The notes beneath the pieces were generated by a model. The model was not told the DNA's origin, did no database searches, and saw nothing but the letters and a program-made list of their open reading frames with translations. Shown piece by piece: positions 55,300 through 62,661 of a stretch of DNA of 64,000 nucleotides (positions are counted from its first letter, which is position 1; every line of letters starts with the position of its first letter). A program made the translations under genes and the position numbers. The stretch is from Pseudoroseomonas aestuarii. Lineage in GTDB: Bacteria > Pseudomonadota > Alphaproteobacteria > Acetobacterales > Acetobacteraceae. The stretch is from assembly GCF_042651065.1 (NCBI RefSeq), contig NZ_JBHSCH010000011.1, positions 15,835 through 79,834 on the forward strand, in the 5' to 3' direction.

Positions 55300-55464
55300 C
55301 TACCTCTGGCCGGAGGGCGGCCGGGCGCTGTCCGGCAGCTTTTCCAGCTTCCTCTTCACCTCTTCCTCCTCCGGCGTGAGCGGAACGGGCTGCTCCACCG
55401 CGACGCCTTCGGGAACGGCATCGCCGGGGTCGTGGCTGCGGTCGGGGCCGGGAGCGTCTTGCAT
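55300..55464 (-). CDS. Small acidic hypothetical protein (54 aa)
   Basis: Reads MQDAPGPDRSHDPGDAVPEG at its N-terminus and contains LTPEEEEVKRKLEKLPDSAR before ending in SGQR. The ATG at 55464 is preceded by AGGAGG with eight bases spacing, an ideal ribosome site. The Glu-rich segment EEEEVKRKLEKL looks helical; the rest is Pro/Gly/Asp-rich and probably disordered. I do not recognise a family. Because it is short and carries no homology I can name, the evidence is the ribosome site, codon use and a free-standing position between the MocR gene and the 80-residue gene. Confidence 0.6.
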   Translation of the reverse strand: MQDAPGPDRSHDPGDAVPEGVAVEQPVPLTPEEEEVKRKLEKLPDSARPPSGQR

Positions 55465-55596
55465 GACCTTGCCTCCTCACTGTCATGCTGGAAACGGCCA
55501 GGCGCGGGATGGTTTCGCCCGGAACCCGGCTCTCCTCTCCCGCATGCGGAAAAATAAGCGCCCGGCCAGGGGATCCAAAGCGGGTCCTGCTGCGTA

Positions 55597-55617
55597 TTGC
55601 TCCGGCAACCGGAGCAA
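55597..55617 (+). promoter_or_regulatory. Leader hairpin touching the ribosome site of the 80-aa gene
   Basis: TTGCTCCGG (55597-55605) and CCGGAGCAA (55609-55617) form a nine-base perfect stem with a CAA loop. The AAGGAG ribosome site (55616-55621) begins in the right arm, so the hairpin would partly hide it. It may tune translation of the gene at 55630. Confidence 0.5.
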
Positions 55618-55629
55618 GGAGACGCCACG

Positions 55630-55872
55630 ATGCCGCCCGAATGCGCCATCCCGGAGACCCTCTGCCCCAGCCCCCTCAGCACCCTGCCGGAGCGGCTGAT
55701 GCAGGCCTTCCTCAGCGCCTGCGATGCCGGCGAGACGTTGCTGGCCTGGCACCTGCTGCAGATGATGGAGAGCTATCTGTGGCGCCTGCCGCCCGGGCGC
55801 CTGGCGGCGCGGGATCAGGCGGCGCTGGTGGCCGGCCACCGCCTGCTGTGGAGCCTGGTGCGGGGCGGCTAG
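55630..55872 (+). CDS. Small hypothetical protein (80 aa)
   Basis: Starts at an ATG eight bases after AAGGAG (MPPECAIPETLCPSPLSTLP). The middle is an amphipathic helical stretch (RLMQAFLSACDAGETLLAWH, LLQMMESYLWRL), and the end is AALVAGHRLLWSLVRGG. Two cysteines lie near the N-terminus. No family recognised, no signal peptide or clear membrane helix. A longer frame beginning at 55597 would cross the leader hairpin and is not preferred. Confidence 0.65.
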   Translation: MPPECAIPETLCPSPLSTLPERLMQAFLSACDAGETLLAWHLLQMMESYLWRLPPGRLAARDQAALVAGHRLLWSLVRGG

Positions 55873-55982
55873 AGCGCCTTCCCTTCGCGCCCGCTCACGG
55901 AAAAGGCGCTATGTCGCGGCCTTTGCGGACATCCTTATCCGGCCAGGAGATCCCGCCCTGCCGGATGGTGCTCTCGCGAAGA

Positions 55983-56059
55983 TGGCGCACCCTGAGGGAC
56001 TCGAACCCCCAACCAACCGGGTAGAAGCCGGTTGCTCTGTCCAGTTGAGCTAAGGGTGC
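55983..56059 (-). tRNA. tRNA-Arg (anticodon UCU)
   Basis: Minus-strand cloverleaf of 77 bases with encoded CCA: acceptor GCACCCT/AGGGTGC, D arm AGCTCAACTGGACAGAGC, anticodon arm ACCGGCTTCTACCCGGT with anticodon TCT, T arm GGGGGTTCGAGTCCCTC. It lies 25 bases downstream of the complex I subunit gene on the same strand. Confidence 0.97.
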
Positions 56060-56084
56060 GGAGCCGGCCGGAAGGCCGGGTTGG

Positions 56085-56408
56085 TCAGTGGGTCCAGTTC
56101 TCGGCGCGGCCGTAGCGGAAGTTCTCGGCGTAGGATTTCGGCTTGATCTCCAGCTCCCGCAGCTCCGCCTCGACGTCGTAGGGGATGTTGTTGGCCCGCG
56201 CATAGGCCTCGGCCGCCTCGCGGGTGGAGAAGCTGATGCGGAGCTGGGTGCGGGTGTCGCCCGAGCCCCACCAGCCGGTCAGCGGGTCCGTGCGGCGCGC
56301 CTCGGCCGGGGCGAAGGTCAGCAGCCAGCCACCGGTACGCGCCTTGCCGGACTGCATGGCCGAGCGCGGCTGGCGGTGGATTCGGGCGGTGGCGATGTCA
56401 CGGCTCAT
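56085..56408 (-). CDS. NADH dehydrogenase accessory subunit, NDUFS4-like (ETC complex I)
   Basis: 107 residues. The N-terminus TARIHRQPRSAMQSGKART and the WLLTFAPAEARRTDPLTGWW segment, followed by STREAAEAYARANNIPYDV and ending in YAENFRYGRAENWTH, match the 18-kDa (NDUFS4) family. This subunit of complex I occurs in mitochondria and alphaproteobacteria and stabilises the NADH-oxidising module. The nuo genes are elsewhere. The ATG at 56408 fits the family start; a longer frame is rejected. It stands alone between tRNA-Arg and tRNA-Pro. Confidence 0.93.
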   Translation of the reverse strand: MSRDIATARIHRQPRSAMQSGKARTGGWLLTFAPAEARRTDPLTGWWGSGDTRTQLRISFSTREAAEAYARANNIPYDVEAELRELEIKPKSYAENFRYGRAENWTH

Positions 56409-56463
56409 GCGGTTCGCAGCTCCCGGCAGGGGCTGGCGGGCAGGCCCGCCGGTGAAGGAAGTA

Positions 56464-56537
56464 TCGGGGCGAGAGGATTCGAACCTCCGGCCCTCTGCTC
56501 CCAAAGCAGATGCGCTACCAGGCTGCGCTACGCCCCG
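56464..56537 (-). tRNA. tRNA-Pro (anticodon UGG)
   Basis: Minus-strand cloverleaf of 74 bases: acceptor CGGGGCG/CGCCCCG with A discriminator, D arm GCGCAGCCTGGTAGCGC, anticodon arm CTGCTTTGGGAGCAG with anticodon TGG, T arm GGAGGTTCGAATCCTCT. The bases after the discriminator read TAC, so CCA is not encoded, unlike the other two tRNA genes here. Confidence 0.97.
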
Positions 56538-56623
56538 ACTGCCGCGCAACCTATGGGCAGAGGCGCCGCTCGGCAAGCACCTTCGCGCAAACTCCGGTGC
56601 GCGCCGGGCACGGGCCGCGGCCC

Positions 56624-57904
56624 TCAGCCGATGCGCTCGCTGCCGCCCATCCAGGGCCGCAGCACCGCAGGGATGAGCACGCTGCCATCCGCCTGCTGGT
56701 GCGTCTCCAGCACCGCGATCAGCGCCCGCCCGACGGCGACGCCGGAGCCGTTCAGCGTGTGCAGGAAGGCGGTGCCGCCCTTGCTCCCCTGGGCCGCCTC
56801 GGGGCGGTAGCGGGCATTCATGCGGCGGGCCTGGAAGTCGCCGCAATTGGAGCAGGAGGAGATCTCGCGCCACGCCCCCTGCCCCGGCAGCCACACTTCC
56901 AGGTCGTAGGTCTTGGTGGCGGAGAAGCCGGTGTCGCCGGCGCAGAGCAGCACCCGGCGCCAGACGAGACCCAGTTCCGTCAGCACCCGCTCGGCGCATT
57001 GCGTCATGCGCTCATGCTCGGCCGCAGAATCCTCCGGCCGGGTGATGGCCACCATCTCCGCCTTGCTGAACTGGTGCTGGCGCAGCATCCCGCGCGTGTC
57101 GCGCCCGGCGCTGCCCGCCTCGGAGCGGAAGCAGGGGGAGAGCGCGGTGAAGCGCAGCGGCAGGGTGTTCTCGGCCACGATCTCGCCGGCCACGAGGTTG
57201 GTCAGCGGCACCTCGGCCGTCGGGATCAGCCAGCGGCCATCGGTGGTGCGGAACAGATCCTCGGAGAATTTGGGGAGCTGGCCGGTGCCGTACATGGTGG
57301 CGTCGTTCACCAGCAGCGGCACGGAGGTCTCGCTGTAGCCGTGCTCATCGACATGCAGCGAGATCATGTACTGGCCGAGGGCGCGCTCCAGCCGCGCCAG
57401 GGCGCCGCGCAGCACGGTGAAGCGGGCGCCGGCCAGCTTGGCGGCGGCGCCGAAATCCATCAGCCCCAGCGCCTCGCCGATCTCGAAATGCTGCTTCGGC
57501 GCGAAGCCCAGCTCGGGCGGCGCGCCATGCTGGTGCAGCACCACATTGTCCGCCTCGTCCCGCCCCTCGGGCACGGCGGGGTCCAGCAGGTTGGGCAGCG
57601 CTTCCAGCAGCGCGGTCTGCGCGGCGTCGGCGGCGCGGGCCTCGGCGTCGAGCGCCTCCATCCGGCCGCGCAGCGCCGTGCCCTCGGCCTCCAGCGCCAC
57701 CGTGTCGCCGCCCTGCCGCTTGGCCTGGCCGATCTCCTTGGAGAGCTGGTTGCGGCGGGACTGCGCCTCCTGCGCCGTGGTCTGCGCGGCGCGGCGGGCG
57801 GCGTCCTGCGCCAGGATCGCCTCCGCCGAGGGCGGCAGGCCACGCCGCGCCAGGGCGGCGTCGAAGCCCGCCGGGTCGGCGCGGACAATGCGGATGTCGT
57901 GCAT
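56624..57904 (-). CDS. serS: Serine-tRNA ligase
   Basis: 426 residues. The N-terminal coiled-coil arm (about 30-105, Gln/Arg/Glu/Ala-rich) binds the long variable arm of tRNA-Ser. Class II motifs follow: LPKFSEDLFRTTDGRWLIPT, FRSEAGSAGRDTRGMLRQHQ as motif 2, and GVAVGRALIAVLE as motif 3. The cognate tRNA-Ser(UGA) is at 20671-20760. It follows tatC on the minus strand with a nine-base gap. Confidence 0.97.
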   Translation of the reverse strand: MHDIRIVRADPAGFDAALARRGLPPSAEAILAQDAARRAAQTTAQEAQSRRNQLSKEIGQAKRQGGDTVALEAEGTALRGRMEALDAEARAADAAQTALLEALPNLLDPAVPEGRDEADNVVLHQHGAPPELGFAPKQHFEIGEALGLMDFGAAAKLAGARFTVLRGALARLERALGQYMISLHVDEHGYSETSVPLLVNDATMYGTGQLPKFSEDLFRTTDGRWLIPTAEVPLTNLVAGEIVAENTLPLRFTALSPCFRSEAGSAGRDTRGMLRQHQFSKAEMVAITRPEDSAAEHERMTQCAERVLTELGLVWRRVLLCAGDTGFSATKTYDLEVWLPGQGAWREISSCSNCGDFQARRMNARYRPEAAQGSKGGTAFLHTLNGSGVAVGRALIAVLETHQQADGSVLIPAVLRPWMGGSERIG

Positions 57905-57913
57905 GGCTTGGGC

Positions 57914-58705
57914 TCAGCTCTTGTCGTCGTCGTCGCGCTTGGGCGTCACCCAGCCGGCGGCCAGGATGGAGATCTCGTAGAGAAGGATCAGCGGCACGGC
58001 GAGGCCGACCTGGCTGATGATGTCGGGCGGCGTGATGACGGCGGCGACCACGAACATGCCGACGATGGCGTAGCGCCGGCCCTTCTTCAGCCCGGCCACC
58101 GAGACGATGCCCACCTTGGCCATCAGCGTCAGCGCCACCGGCAGCTGGAAGGCGATGCCGAAGGCCAGGATCATGTGCATGACGAGGCTGAGGTACTCGC
58201 TGACCTTGGCTTCCAGCTGCACCGGCAGCGCGCCGGTGCCCGGCGGCGTCTCGAAGGAGATGAAGAACTTCCAGGCCAGCGGAAAGATGAAGTAGTAGGC
58301 CAGCGCCGCGCCCAGCAGGAACAGCACCGGCGAGGCCAGCAGGAAGGGCAGCAGCGCCTTCTTCTCGCTGCGGTAGAGGCCGGGCGCGATGAACAGCCAG
58401 AGCTGCGTCGCCCACATCGGGAAGCTGATGAAGACGGCGCCGAACATCGCCACCTTCAGGTAGGTGAAGAAGGCCTCGTAGAGCGCGGTGAAGATCATCC
58501 GCCGCTCGCCGCCCGATTGCTGGTGCAGGATGTCGGCCAGCGGGCGGGCCAGGAAGCCGTAGATCTGGGCAGAGAAATAGTAGCAGAGCGCGAAGGCGAT
58601 GATGAAGGCGCCGAGCGACCAGAGCAGGCGCGTGCGCAGCTCCAGCAGATGCTCGATCAGCGGCATCGGCTTGTCGTCGATGATGTCTTCCTGTTCGCGG
58701 GCCAC
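57914..58705 (-). CDS. tatC: Twin-arginine translocase subunit TatC
   Basis: 263 residues, six membrane helices. Conserved N-terminal MPLIEHLLELRTRLLWSL, the first periplasmic loop with ERRMIFTALYEAFFTYLKVA, and FPMWATQLWLFIAPGLY. TatC binds the twin-arginine signal; MsrP in this window is a likely substrate. The start is a GTG (58705), ten bases after tatB. The tail is acidic (RDDDDKS). Confidence 0.96.
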   Translation of the reverse strand: MAREQEDIIDDKPMPLIEHLLELRTRLLWSLGAFIIAFALCYYFSAQIYGFLARPLADILHQQSGGERRMIFTALYEAFFTYLKVAMFGAVFISFPMWATQLWLFIAPGLYRSEKKALLPFLLASPVLFLLGAALAYYFIFPLAWKFFISFETPPGTGALPVQLEAKVSEYLSLVMHMILAFGIAFQLPVALTLMAKVGIVSVAGLKKGRRYAIVGMFVVAAVITPPDIISQVGLAVPLILLYEISILAAGWVTPKRDDDDKS

Positions 58706-58714
58706 GGCGGCGGC

Positions 58715-59383
58715 TCAGACGCTGGAGGTGGGCTTGGCCGCGCCCGTGTCGGACACGGTCGGGCCAGGCGCGGACAAGCCAGGCGCGGACGGGCCGGGCG
58801 CGGACGGGCCGGGCGCGGGGGAAGCGTTCGGGGTGTGGCTCATCGCGGGGCTGCTCTCCGCCGGCCGCGCGGGGCCGGGATTGGTGTCGCGGCCGGTCTC
58901 GGCGGCGAGGCTGGGCGGCACGAAGGCCGGCGGGCCGGCCGGGCGCGTCGGCCCCGGCGCGGCGGCGGGCGATTCGGGGCCGTGGATCTGGCCGCCGGCG
59001 GGGCTGGCGCCCTCCCCGGCCGCGGCCGGCGTGGTACCCGGCGTGGTGCTCGTCGGGGCGTCGGCGGCGGGCGTCGGCTTCCAGGCGTCCTTCAGCGGGT
59101 CGTCGTTGAAGGTGCGGCGGATCTCGCCATCCTGGTCGAGATTGCGCTCGATGGTGCTCTTGATGTCGAAGCTGCGGATATCGCGGATCTGGTCCCGCAC
59201 ATCCTCGAGCTTCGCCTCGCGCACCAGCTCATCCGCGTGGCTCTGGAACTCGGAGGCCATGCGGCGCAGCTTCTGCACCCCCTTGGCCACGCTGCGGATG
59301 GCGTCCGGCAGATCCTTCGGCCCGATGACGACGACCGCGACAACCGCGATAAGGGCAATCTCGGACCAGGCTAAATCGAACAT
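58715..59383 (-). CDS. tatB: Twin-arginine translocase subunit TatB with long repetitive tail
   Basis: 222 residues. The start MFDLAWSEIALIAVVAVVVI, with the membrane helix and the amphipathic helix GPKDLPDAIRSVAKGVQKLR, is typical TatB (Glu at position 8). The conserved part ends near residue 110. The remaining half is Pro/Ala/Gly/Ser-rich and includes an SAPGP repeat coded by a 15-bp tandem tract. TatB forms the signal-receiving complex with TatC. No tatA gene precedes it; an ABC ATPase gene occupies that place. Confidence 0.93.
   Translation of the reverse strand: MFDLAWSEIALIAVVAVVVIGPKDLPDAIRSVAKGVQKLRRMASEFQSHADELVREAKLEDVRDQIRDIRSFDIKSTIERNLDQDGEIRRTFNDDPLKDAWKPTPAADAPTSTTPGTTPAAAGEGASPAGGQIHGPESPAAAPGPTRPAGPPAFVPPSLAAETGRDTNPGPARPAESSPAMSHTPNASPAPGPSAPGPSAPGLSAPGPTVSDTGAAKPTSSV
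58761..58820. repeat. Four-unit 15-bp tandem repeat in tatB
   Basis: Four consecutive 15-base units (58761, 58776, 58791, 58806) of the form GGGCCGGGCGCGGAC encode SAPGP-type repeats in the TatB tail. Units 3 and 4 are nearly identical; unit 2 differs at its first bases. The reading frame is kept. Confidence 0.9.
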
Positions 59384-59515
59384 GTGCTTCCCATCTCCCC
59401 CAGGCGGGGTTGCCCCTGGCGGGGGCCGCTTCCGTTAGCAGGAACGGGCGGCAGCGCCAATCTTGGCCCGTGCATTTCCCGGCTCCCGCATTCTCCGCGG
59501 CTCCCCGCGCGTTAT

Positions 59516-60562
59516 CTAGGGGCTCGCGGCCGAAAACACGAAGGCCCGCTCCGGGTCCAGCGCCAGCCCCAGCCGGTCGCCGCGCGCCAGGCGCGGCCCG
59601 GGCGGCAGGCGGGCATGCAGGTGCAGCGGCGCGCCGCCCTCCCCGCCCGGCACCGCCAGGTGCACCATGGTGCTGGCGCCGAGCAGGCGGGACGCCTCGA
59701 CCACCGCCGCCACCCCCTGCCCCTCGGGCAGCAGCCGCAGCCCCTCCGGGCGCAGCAGCAGTTCGGCCGGGCCGTCCGGCAGGGCGGCGGGCACGCTGCC
59801 CAGCGCGGCCCGCGCCACCCCGCCCGAGACGGTGGCCGGCAGCGCGTTCACCTCCCCCAGGAAGGTGGCGACGAAGCGGCTGGCGGGGCGCAGATACAGC
59901 TCCTCCGGCGTGCCGAGCTGCTCCACCCGGCCGCCGCGCAGCAGCGCGATGCGGTCGGCCATGAACATCGCCTCCTCCGCGTCATGCGTCACGATCAGCG
60001 TGGCGATGCCGGCCGATTGCAGCACGTGCAGCGTGTCGTCCCGCACCCGCTCGCGCAGCCGGGCGTCGAGGCTGGCGAAGGCCTCGTCCAGCAGCAGCAC
60101 GGCCGGGCGCGGGGCGAGCGCACGGGCCAGCGCCACCCGCTGCTGCTGCCCGCCCGAGAGCATGTGCGGATAGGCTTCGGCGAAGGCGCCGAGGCCGACC
60201 CGCTCCAGCGCCTCCGCCACCTGCGCGGCGCGCGCGGCGCGCGGCAGGGCGCCGAGGCCGAAGCCCACGTTGCGCGCCACGGTCAGGTGCGGGAACAGCG
60301 CGTAGTCCTGGAAGACGAAGCCGGCGCGGCGGGCCTCGGGCGGCTCCTCCCGCCCCGCCTCGGCCACCACCCGGCCGCCGATGGCGATGCGCCCCACCTG
60401 CAGCGCCTCCAGCCCCGCCACGAGGCGCAGCAGCGTGGTCTTGCCATCGCCCGAGGGGCCGAGCAGGCAGAGGATCTCGCCTGCCCCCACCGTCAGGTCG
60501 ATGCCGCGCAGCACCTCGCGCGTGCCGAAGGCATGGCGGATGCCGGACAGCTCCAGGCTCAC
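59516..60562 (-). CDS. ABC transporter ATP-binding protein (FbpC/PotA-like)
   Basis: 348 residues. Walker A GPSGDGKTTLLRL, signature LSGGQQQRVALARAL, Walker B VLLLDEAFASLD (DEA instead of the usual DEP), switch His in IVTHDAEEAMFMAD, then a TOBE domain (about 235-345). This layout is that of importers for iron(III), polyamines, sulfate or similar. No permease or binding-protein gene is nearby, so it is an orphan subunit. The GTG at 60562 overlaps the scpB stop, so it is coupled to scpB. In other alphaproteobacteria tatA lies at this point. Confidence 0.92.
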   Translation of the reverse strand: MSLELSGIRHAFGTREVLRGIDLTVGAGEILCLLGPSGDGKTTLLRLVAGLEALQVGRIAIGGRVVAEAGREEPPEARRAGFVFQDYALFPHLTVARNVGFGLGALPRAARAAQVAEALERVGLGAFAEAYPHMLSGGQQQRVALARALAPRPAVLLLDEAFASLDARLRERVRDDTLHVLQSAGIATLIVTHDAEEAMFMADRIALLRGGRVEQLGTPEELYLRPASRFVATFLGEVNALPATVSGGVARAALGSVPAALPDGPAELLLRPEGLRLLPEGQGVAAVVEASRLLGASTMVHLAVPGGEGGAPLHLHARLPPGPRLARGDRLGLALDPERAFVFSAASP

Positions 60563-61155
60563 GGCGCCATTCCCTGCCCCAGTCCTAGGCCGGGCTGCGC
60601 CTCGCCGGCCAGCAGCTCCTCGCGGCGCGGCAGGTCGGTCAGCTCGCGCAGGCCGAACTGCTCGAGGAAGCGCGGCGTGGTCCCCCACAGGCTGGGCCGG
60701 CCCGGCACCTCCTTGCGGCCGCGCGGCGCGATGAGGCCGTGCTCCAGCAGCGTCTCCAGCGTCGCCTGGGAGAGGCTGGTGCCGCGGATCTCCTCGATCT
60801 CGGGCCGCGTCACCGGCTGGTGGTAGGCGATGATGGCCAGCGCCTCCATCGCCACGCGCGGCAGGCGGCGCGGCACCTCCACCACGCGGGTCAGCAGCGG
60901 CGCGAGGTCGGGCGCGGTGCGGAAGGCGTAGCCGCCCGCCACCTCGGTGAGCTGCACGCCGCGCCCGGCATAGCGGGCGGCCAGCAGCGTCATCACCGCC
61001 TCGGCGCGCAGGCCGGGGGGCAGCAGCTCCTGCAGCCGCTCGGGCGGCACGGGGCGGTCGGCGGCGAAGACCAGCGCCTCGGCCAGCCGCAGCGCGTGCT
61101 CCAGCGGCGCGATGCCGGCGGGGTCATGGCCGGGGTCGTCAGGCGGCGGCGTCAT
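60559..61155 (-). CDS. scpB: Segregation and condensation protein ScpB
   Basis: 198 residues. Two winged-helix domains: ALRLAEALVFAADRPVPPER near the start and PRVAMEALAIIAYHQPVTRP with EIEEIRGTSLSQATLETLL in the second half. ScpB dimers bind ScpA and the SMC ring in chromosome condensation. The start overlaps the scpA 3' end by 17 bases, and the upstream 56-bp palindrome would form in its leader. Confidence 0.95.
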   Translation of the reverse strand: MTPPPDDPGHDPAGIAPLEHALRLAEALVFAADRPVPPERLQELLPPGLRAEAVMTLLAARYAGRGVQLTEVAGGYAFRTAPDLAPLLTRVVEVPRRLPRVAMEALAIIAYHQPVTRPEIEEIRGTSLSQATLETLLEHGLIAPRGRKEVPGRPSLWGTTPRFLEQFGLRELTDLPRREELLAGEAQPGLGLGQGMAP

Positions 61156-61963
61156 GGCTCTGCTCCTCGGGCATCACGGCCCCGGCCCCATCCTGCTGCG
61201 CACCGCCCGCGCGGGCGGTGCGCAGCAGGATGGGGCCGAAGGCGGTTTCCTGCCGCAGCTCGATACCGCCGCCGCGGGCCATCTCCAAGCCGGCGATGAG
61301 GGTGGCGGCCAGCGCCGCGCGGCGCTCCACCGGGTCGCGCAGCGCGGGCGGCAGGAAGCGCTGCAGCTCCCCCCAGCCGGGCAGCGTGCCGATCAGGCCC
61401 TGCAACTGCTCCAGCGCCTCCTGCACCGTCCAGAGCCGGCGCGGCACGGGGCGGTAGGGGCGCTTCGCATGGGCGCGGCGCAGCGCCTCCACATAGCCGC
61501 GCAGCAGCGCCGGCAGGTCGGCGGAGAGGCCGCTGCGGTCCTGCCGCAGCAGCCGCTCCGGGGCGCCGCGCGCCAGCACCTCCTGGCCGAGCTGCGGGCG
61601 GGCACCGAGCCAGCGGGCGGCGGCGCGCATCCGCTCCAGCTCGGCCAGCCGCTCGGCCAGCTGGCCGGCCAGCGCCTCGGCGTCCTCCTCCTGTTCCGGG
61701 TCCTCGGGCAGCAGCAGGCGGGATTTCAGCCAGGCCAGCCAGGCGGCCATCACCAGCCAGTCGGCGGCGATCTCCAGCCGCACCCGCCGCGCCCCCTCGA
61801 TGACGGCGAGGTACTGGTCCACCAGCGCCAGGATGGAGAGGCGGGCGATGTCCACCTTCTGCGCCCGCGCCAGCTCCAGCAGCAGGTCGAGCGGCCCCTC
61901 ATAGCCCTCCAGGCTGACATGCAGCACCTCGGGCGGCGGCGCCGGCGCGGCCGCGCCGGTCAT
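61139..61963 (-). CDS. scpA: Segregation and condensation protein ScpA
   Basis: 274 residues. The kleisin N-domain starts LHVSLEGYEGPLDLLLELAR and continues KVDIARLSILALVDQYLAVI and LVMAAWLAWLKSRLLLPEDP. The C-terminal winged helix (VERRAALAATLIAGLEMARG, ELRQETAFGPILLR) closes the SMC ring. After that point the sequence TARAGGAQQDGAGAV comes from a perfect 56-bp palindrome and is unlike normal ScpA ends. The ATG at 61963 overlaps the upstream peptidase stop (ATGA). Confidence 0.94.
   Translation of the reverse strand: MTGAAAPAPPPEVLHVSLEGYEGPLDLLLELARAQKVDIARLSILALVDQYLAVIEGARRVRLEIAADWLVMAAWLAWLKSRLLLPEDPEQEEDAEALAGQLAERLAELERMRAAARWLGARPQLGQEVLARGAPERLLRQDRSGLSADLPALLRGYVEALRRAHAKRPYRPVPRRLWTVQEALEQLQGLIGTLPGWGELQRFLPPALRDPVERRAALAATLIAGLEMARGGGIELRQETAFGPILLRTARAGGAQQDGAGAVMPEEQSHDAAA
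61183..61238. repeat. 56-bp perfect palindrome within the scpA 3' end
   Basis: Every base from 61183 to 61210 is complementary to 61238 down to 61211, with no spacer. It lies in frame in scpA, 28 bases from the scpB start. Both strands therefore encode the same peptide core (GPILLRTARAGGAQQDG). Confidence 0.97.
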
Positions 61964-62661
61964 GGCCCGTGGCCGGCCAGCCAGAGGATGGCGCGGAAGC
62001 CGGGCCCGGTGACGATGCCGGCGATCCAGCCGATCGGGTCCAGCCCGTCCGAGAGGCGCGGCAGCACGAAGATCAGCAGCATGACGATGAGCAGCCCGGC
62101 CGGCTCCAGCCGCGCCAGCGGCTCGGCCAGCGGGCGCGGCAGCAGCCCCACCAGGATGCGCCCGCCATCCAGCGGCGGGATCGGCATCAGGTTGAACAGC
62201 GCCAGCAGCAGGTTGGCCATGATGGAGAGCACGATGAAGCGCACCATCAGCTCCAGCGCCTCGGGCGGCAGCACGCCGTTGAGCTGCTCCACCGGGTGGC
62301 CGAGCATGGCGGCGCACCAGGCGAGGAAGACGTTCATCGCCGGCCCCGCCGCCGCCACCAGCACCATGCCGTAGCGCGGGTTGCGCAGCTTCCAGATGTT
62401 CACCGGCACCGGCTTGGCCCAGCCGAACATCGCCTCCACCCGGCCGATGGTCAGCAGCTGCACCGCCAGCAGGATGCCGGGCAGGATGAGGGTGCCCACC
62501 TTGTCCACATGCCGCAGCGGGTTGAGGCTGAGCCGGCCCTCGCGCTGCGCCGTGTCGTCGCCCAGCGCCAGCGCGGCGTAGCCATGCGCCGCCTCGTGCA
62601 GCGTGATGGCGAGGACCGTGGCGAGGATCGCGATGGCGAGCTCGGGCAGCCAGCCGGTCAC
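61960..62661 (-). CDS. Site-2 protease family (M50) membrane peptidase
   Basis: 233 residues, five or six membrane helices. Zinc motif ITLHEAAHGYAALALGD in the first helix, the NPLRHVDKVGTLILPGIL segment, AAGPAMNVFLAW, and the second metal motif MPIPPLDGGRILVGLLP. It is the short form without PDZ or CBS domains. Its target is unknown. A GTG at 62661 overlaps the nagZ stop; a longer upstream frame is not supported. M50 genes of this type often lie by scpA. Confidence 0.92.
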   Translation of the reverse strand: MTGWLPELAIAILATVLAITLHEAAHGYAALALGDDTAQREGRLSLNPLRHVDKVGTLILPGILLAVQLLTIGRVEAMFGWAKPVPVNIWKLRNPRYGMVLVAAAGPAMNVFLAWCAAMLGHPVEQLNGVLPPEALELMVRFIVLSIMANLLLALFNLMPIPPLDGGRILVGLLPRPLAEPLARLEPAGLLIVMLLIFVLPRLSDGLDPIGWIAGIVTGPGFRAILWLAGHGP

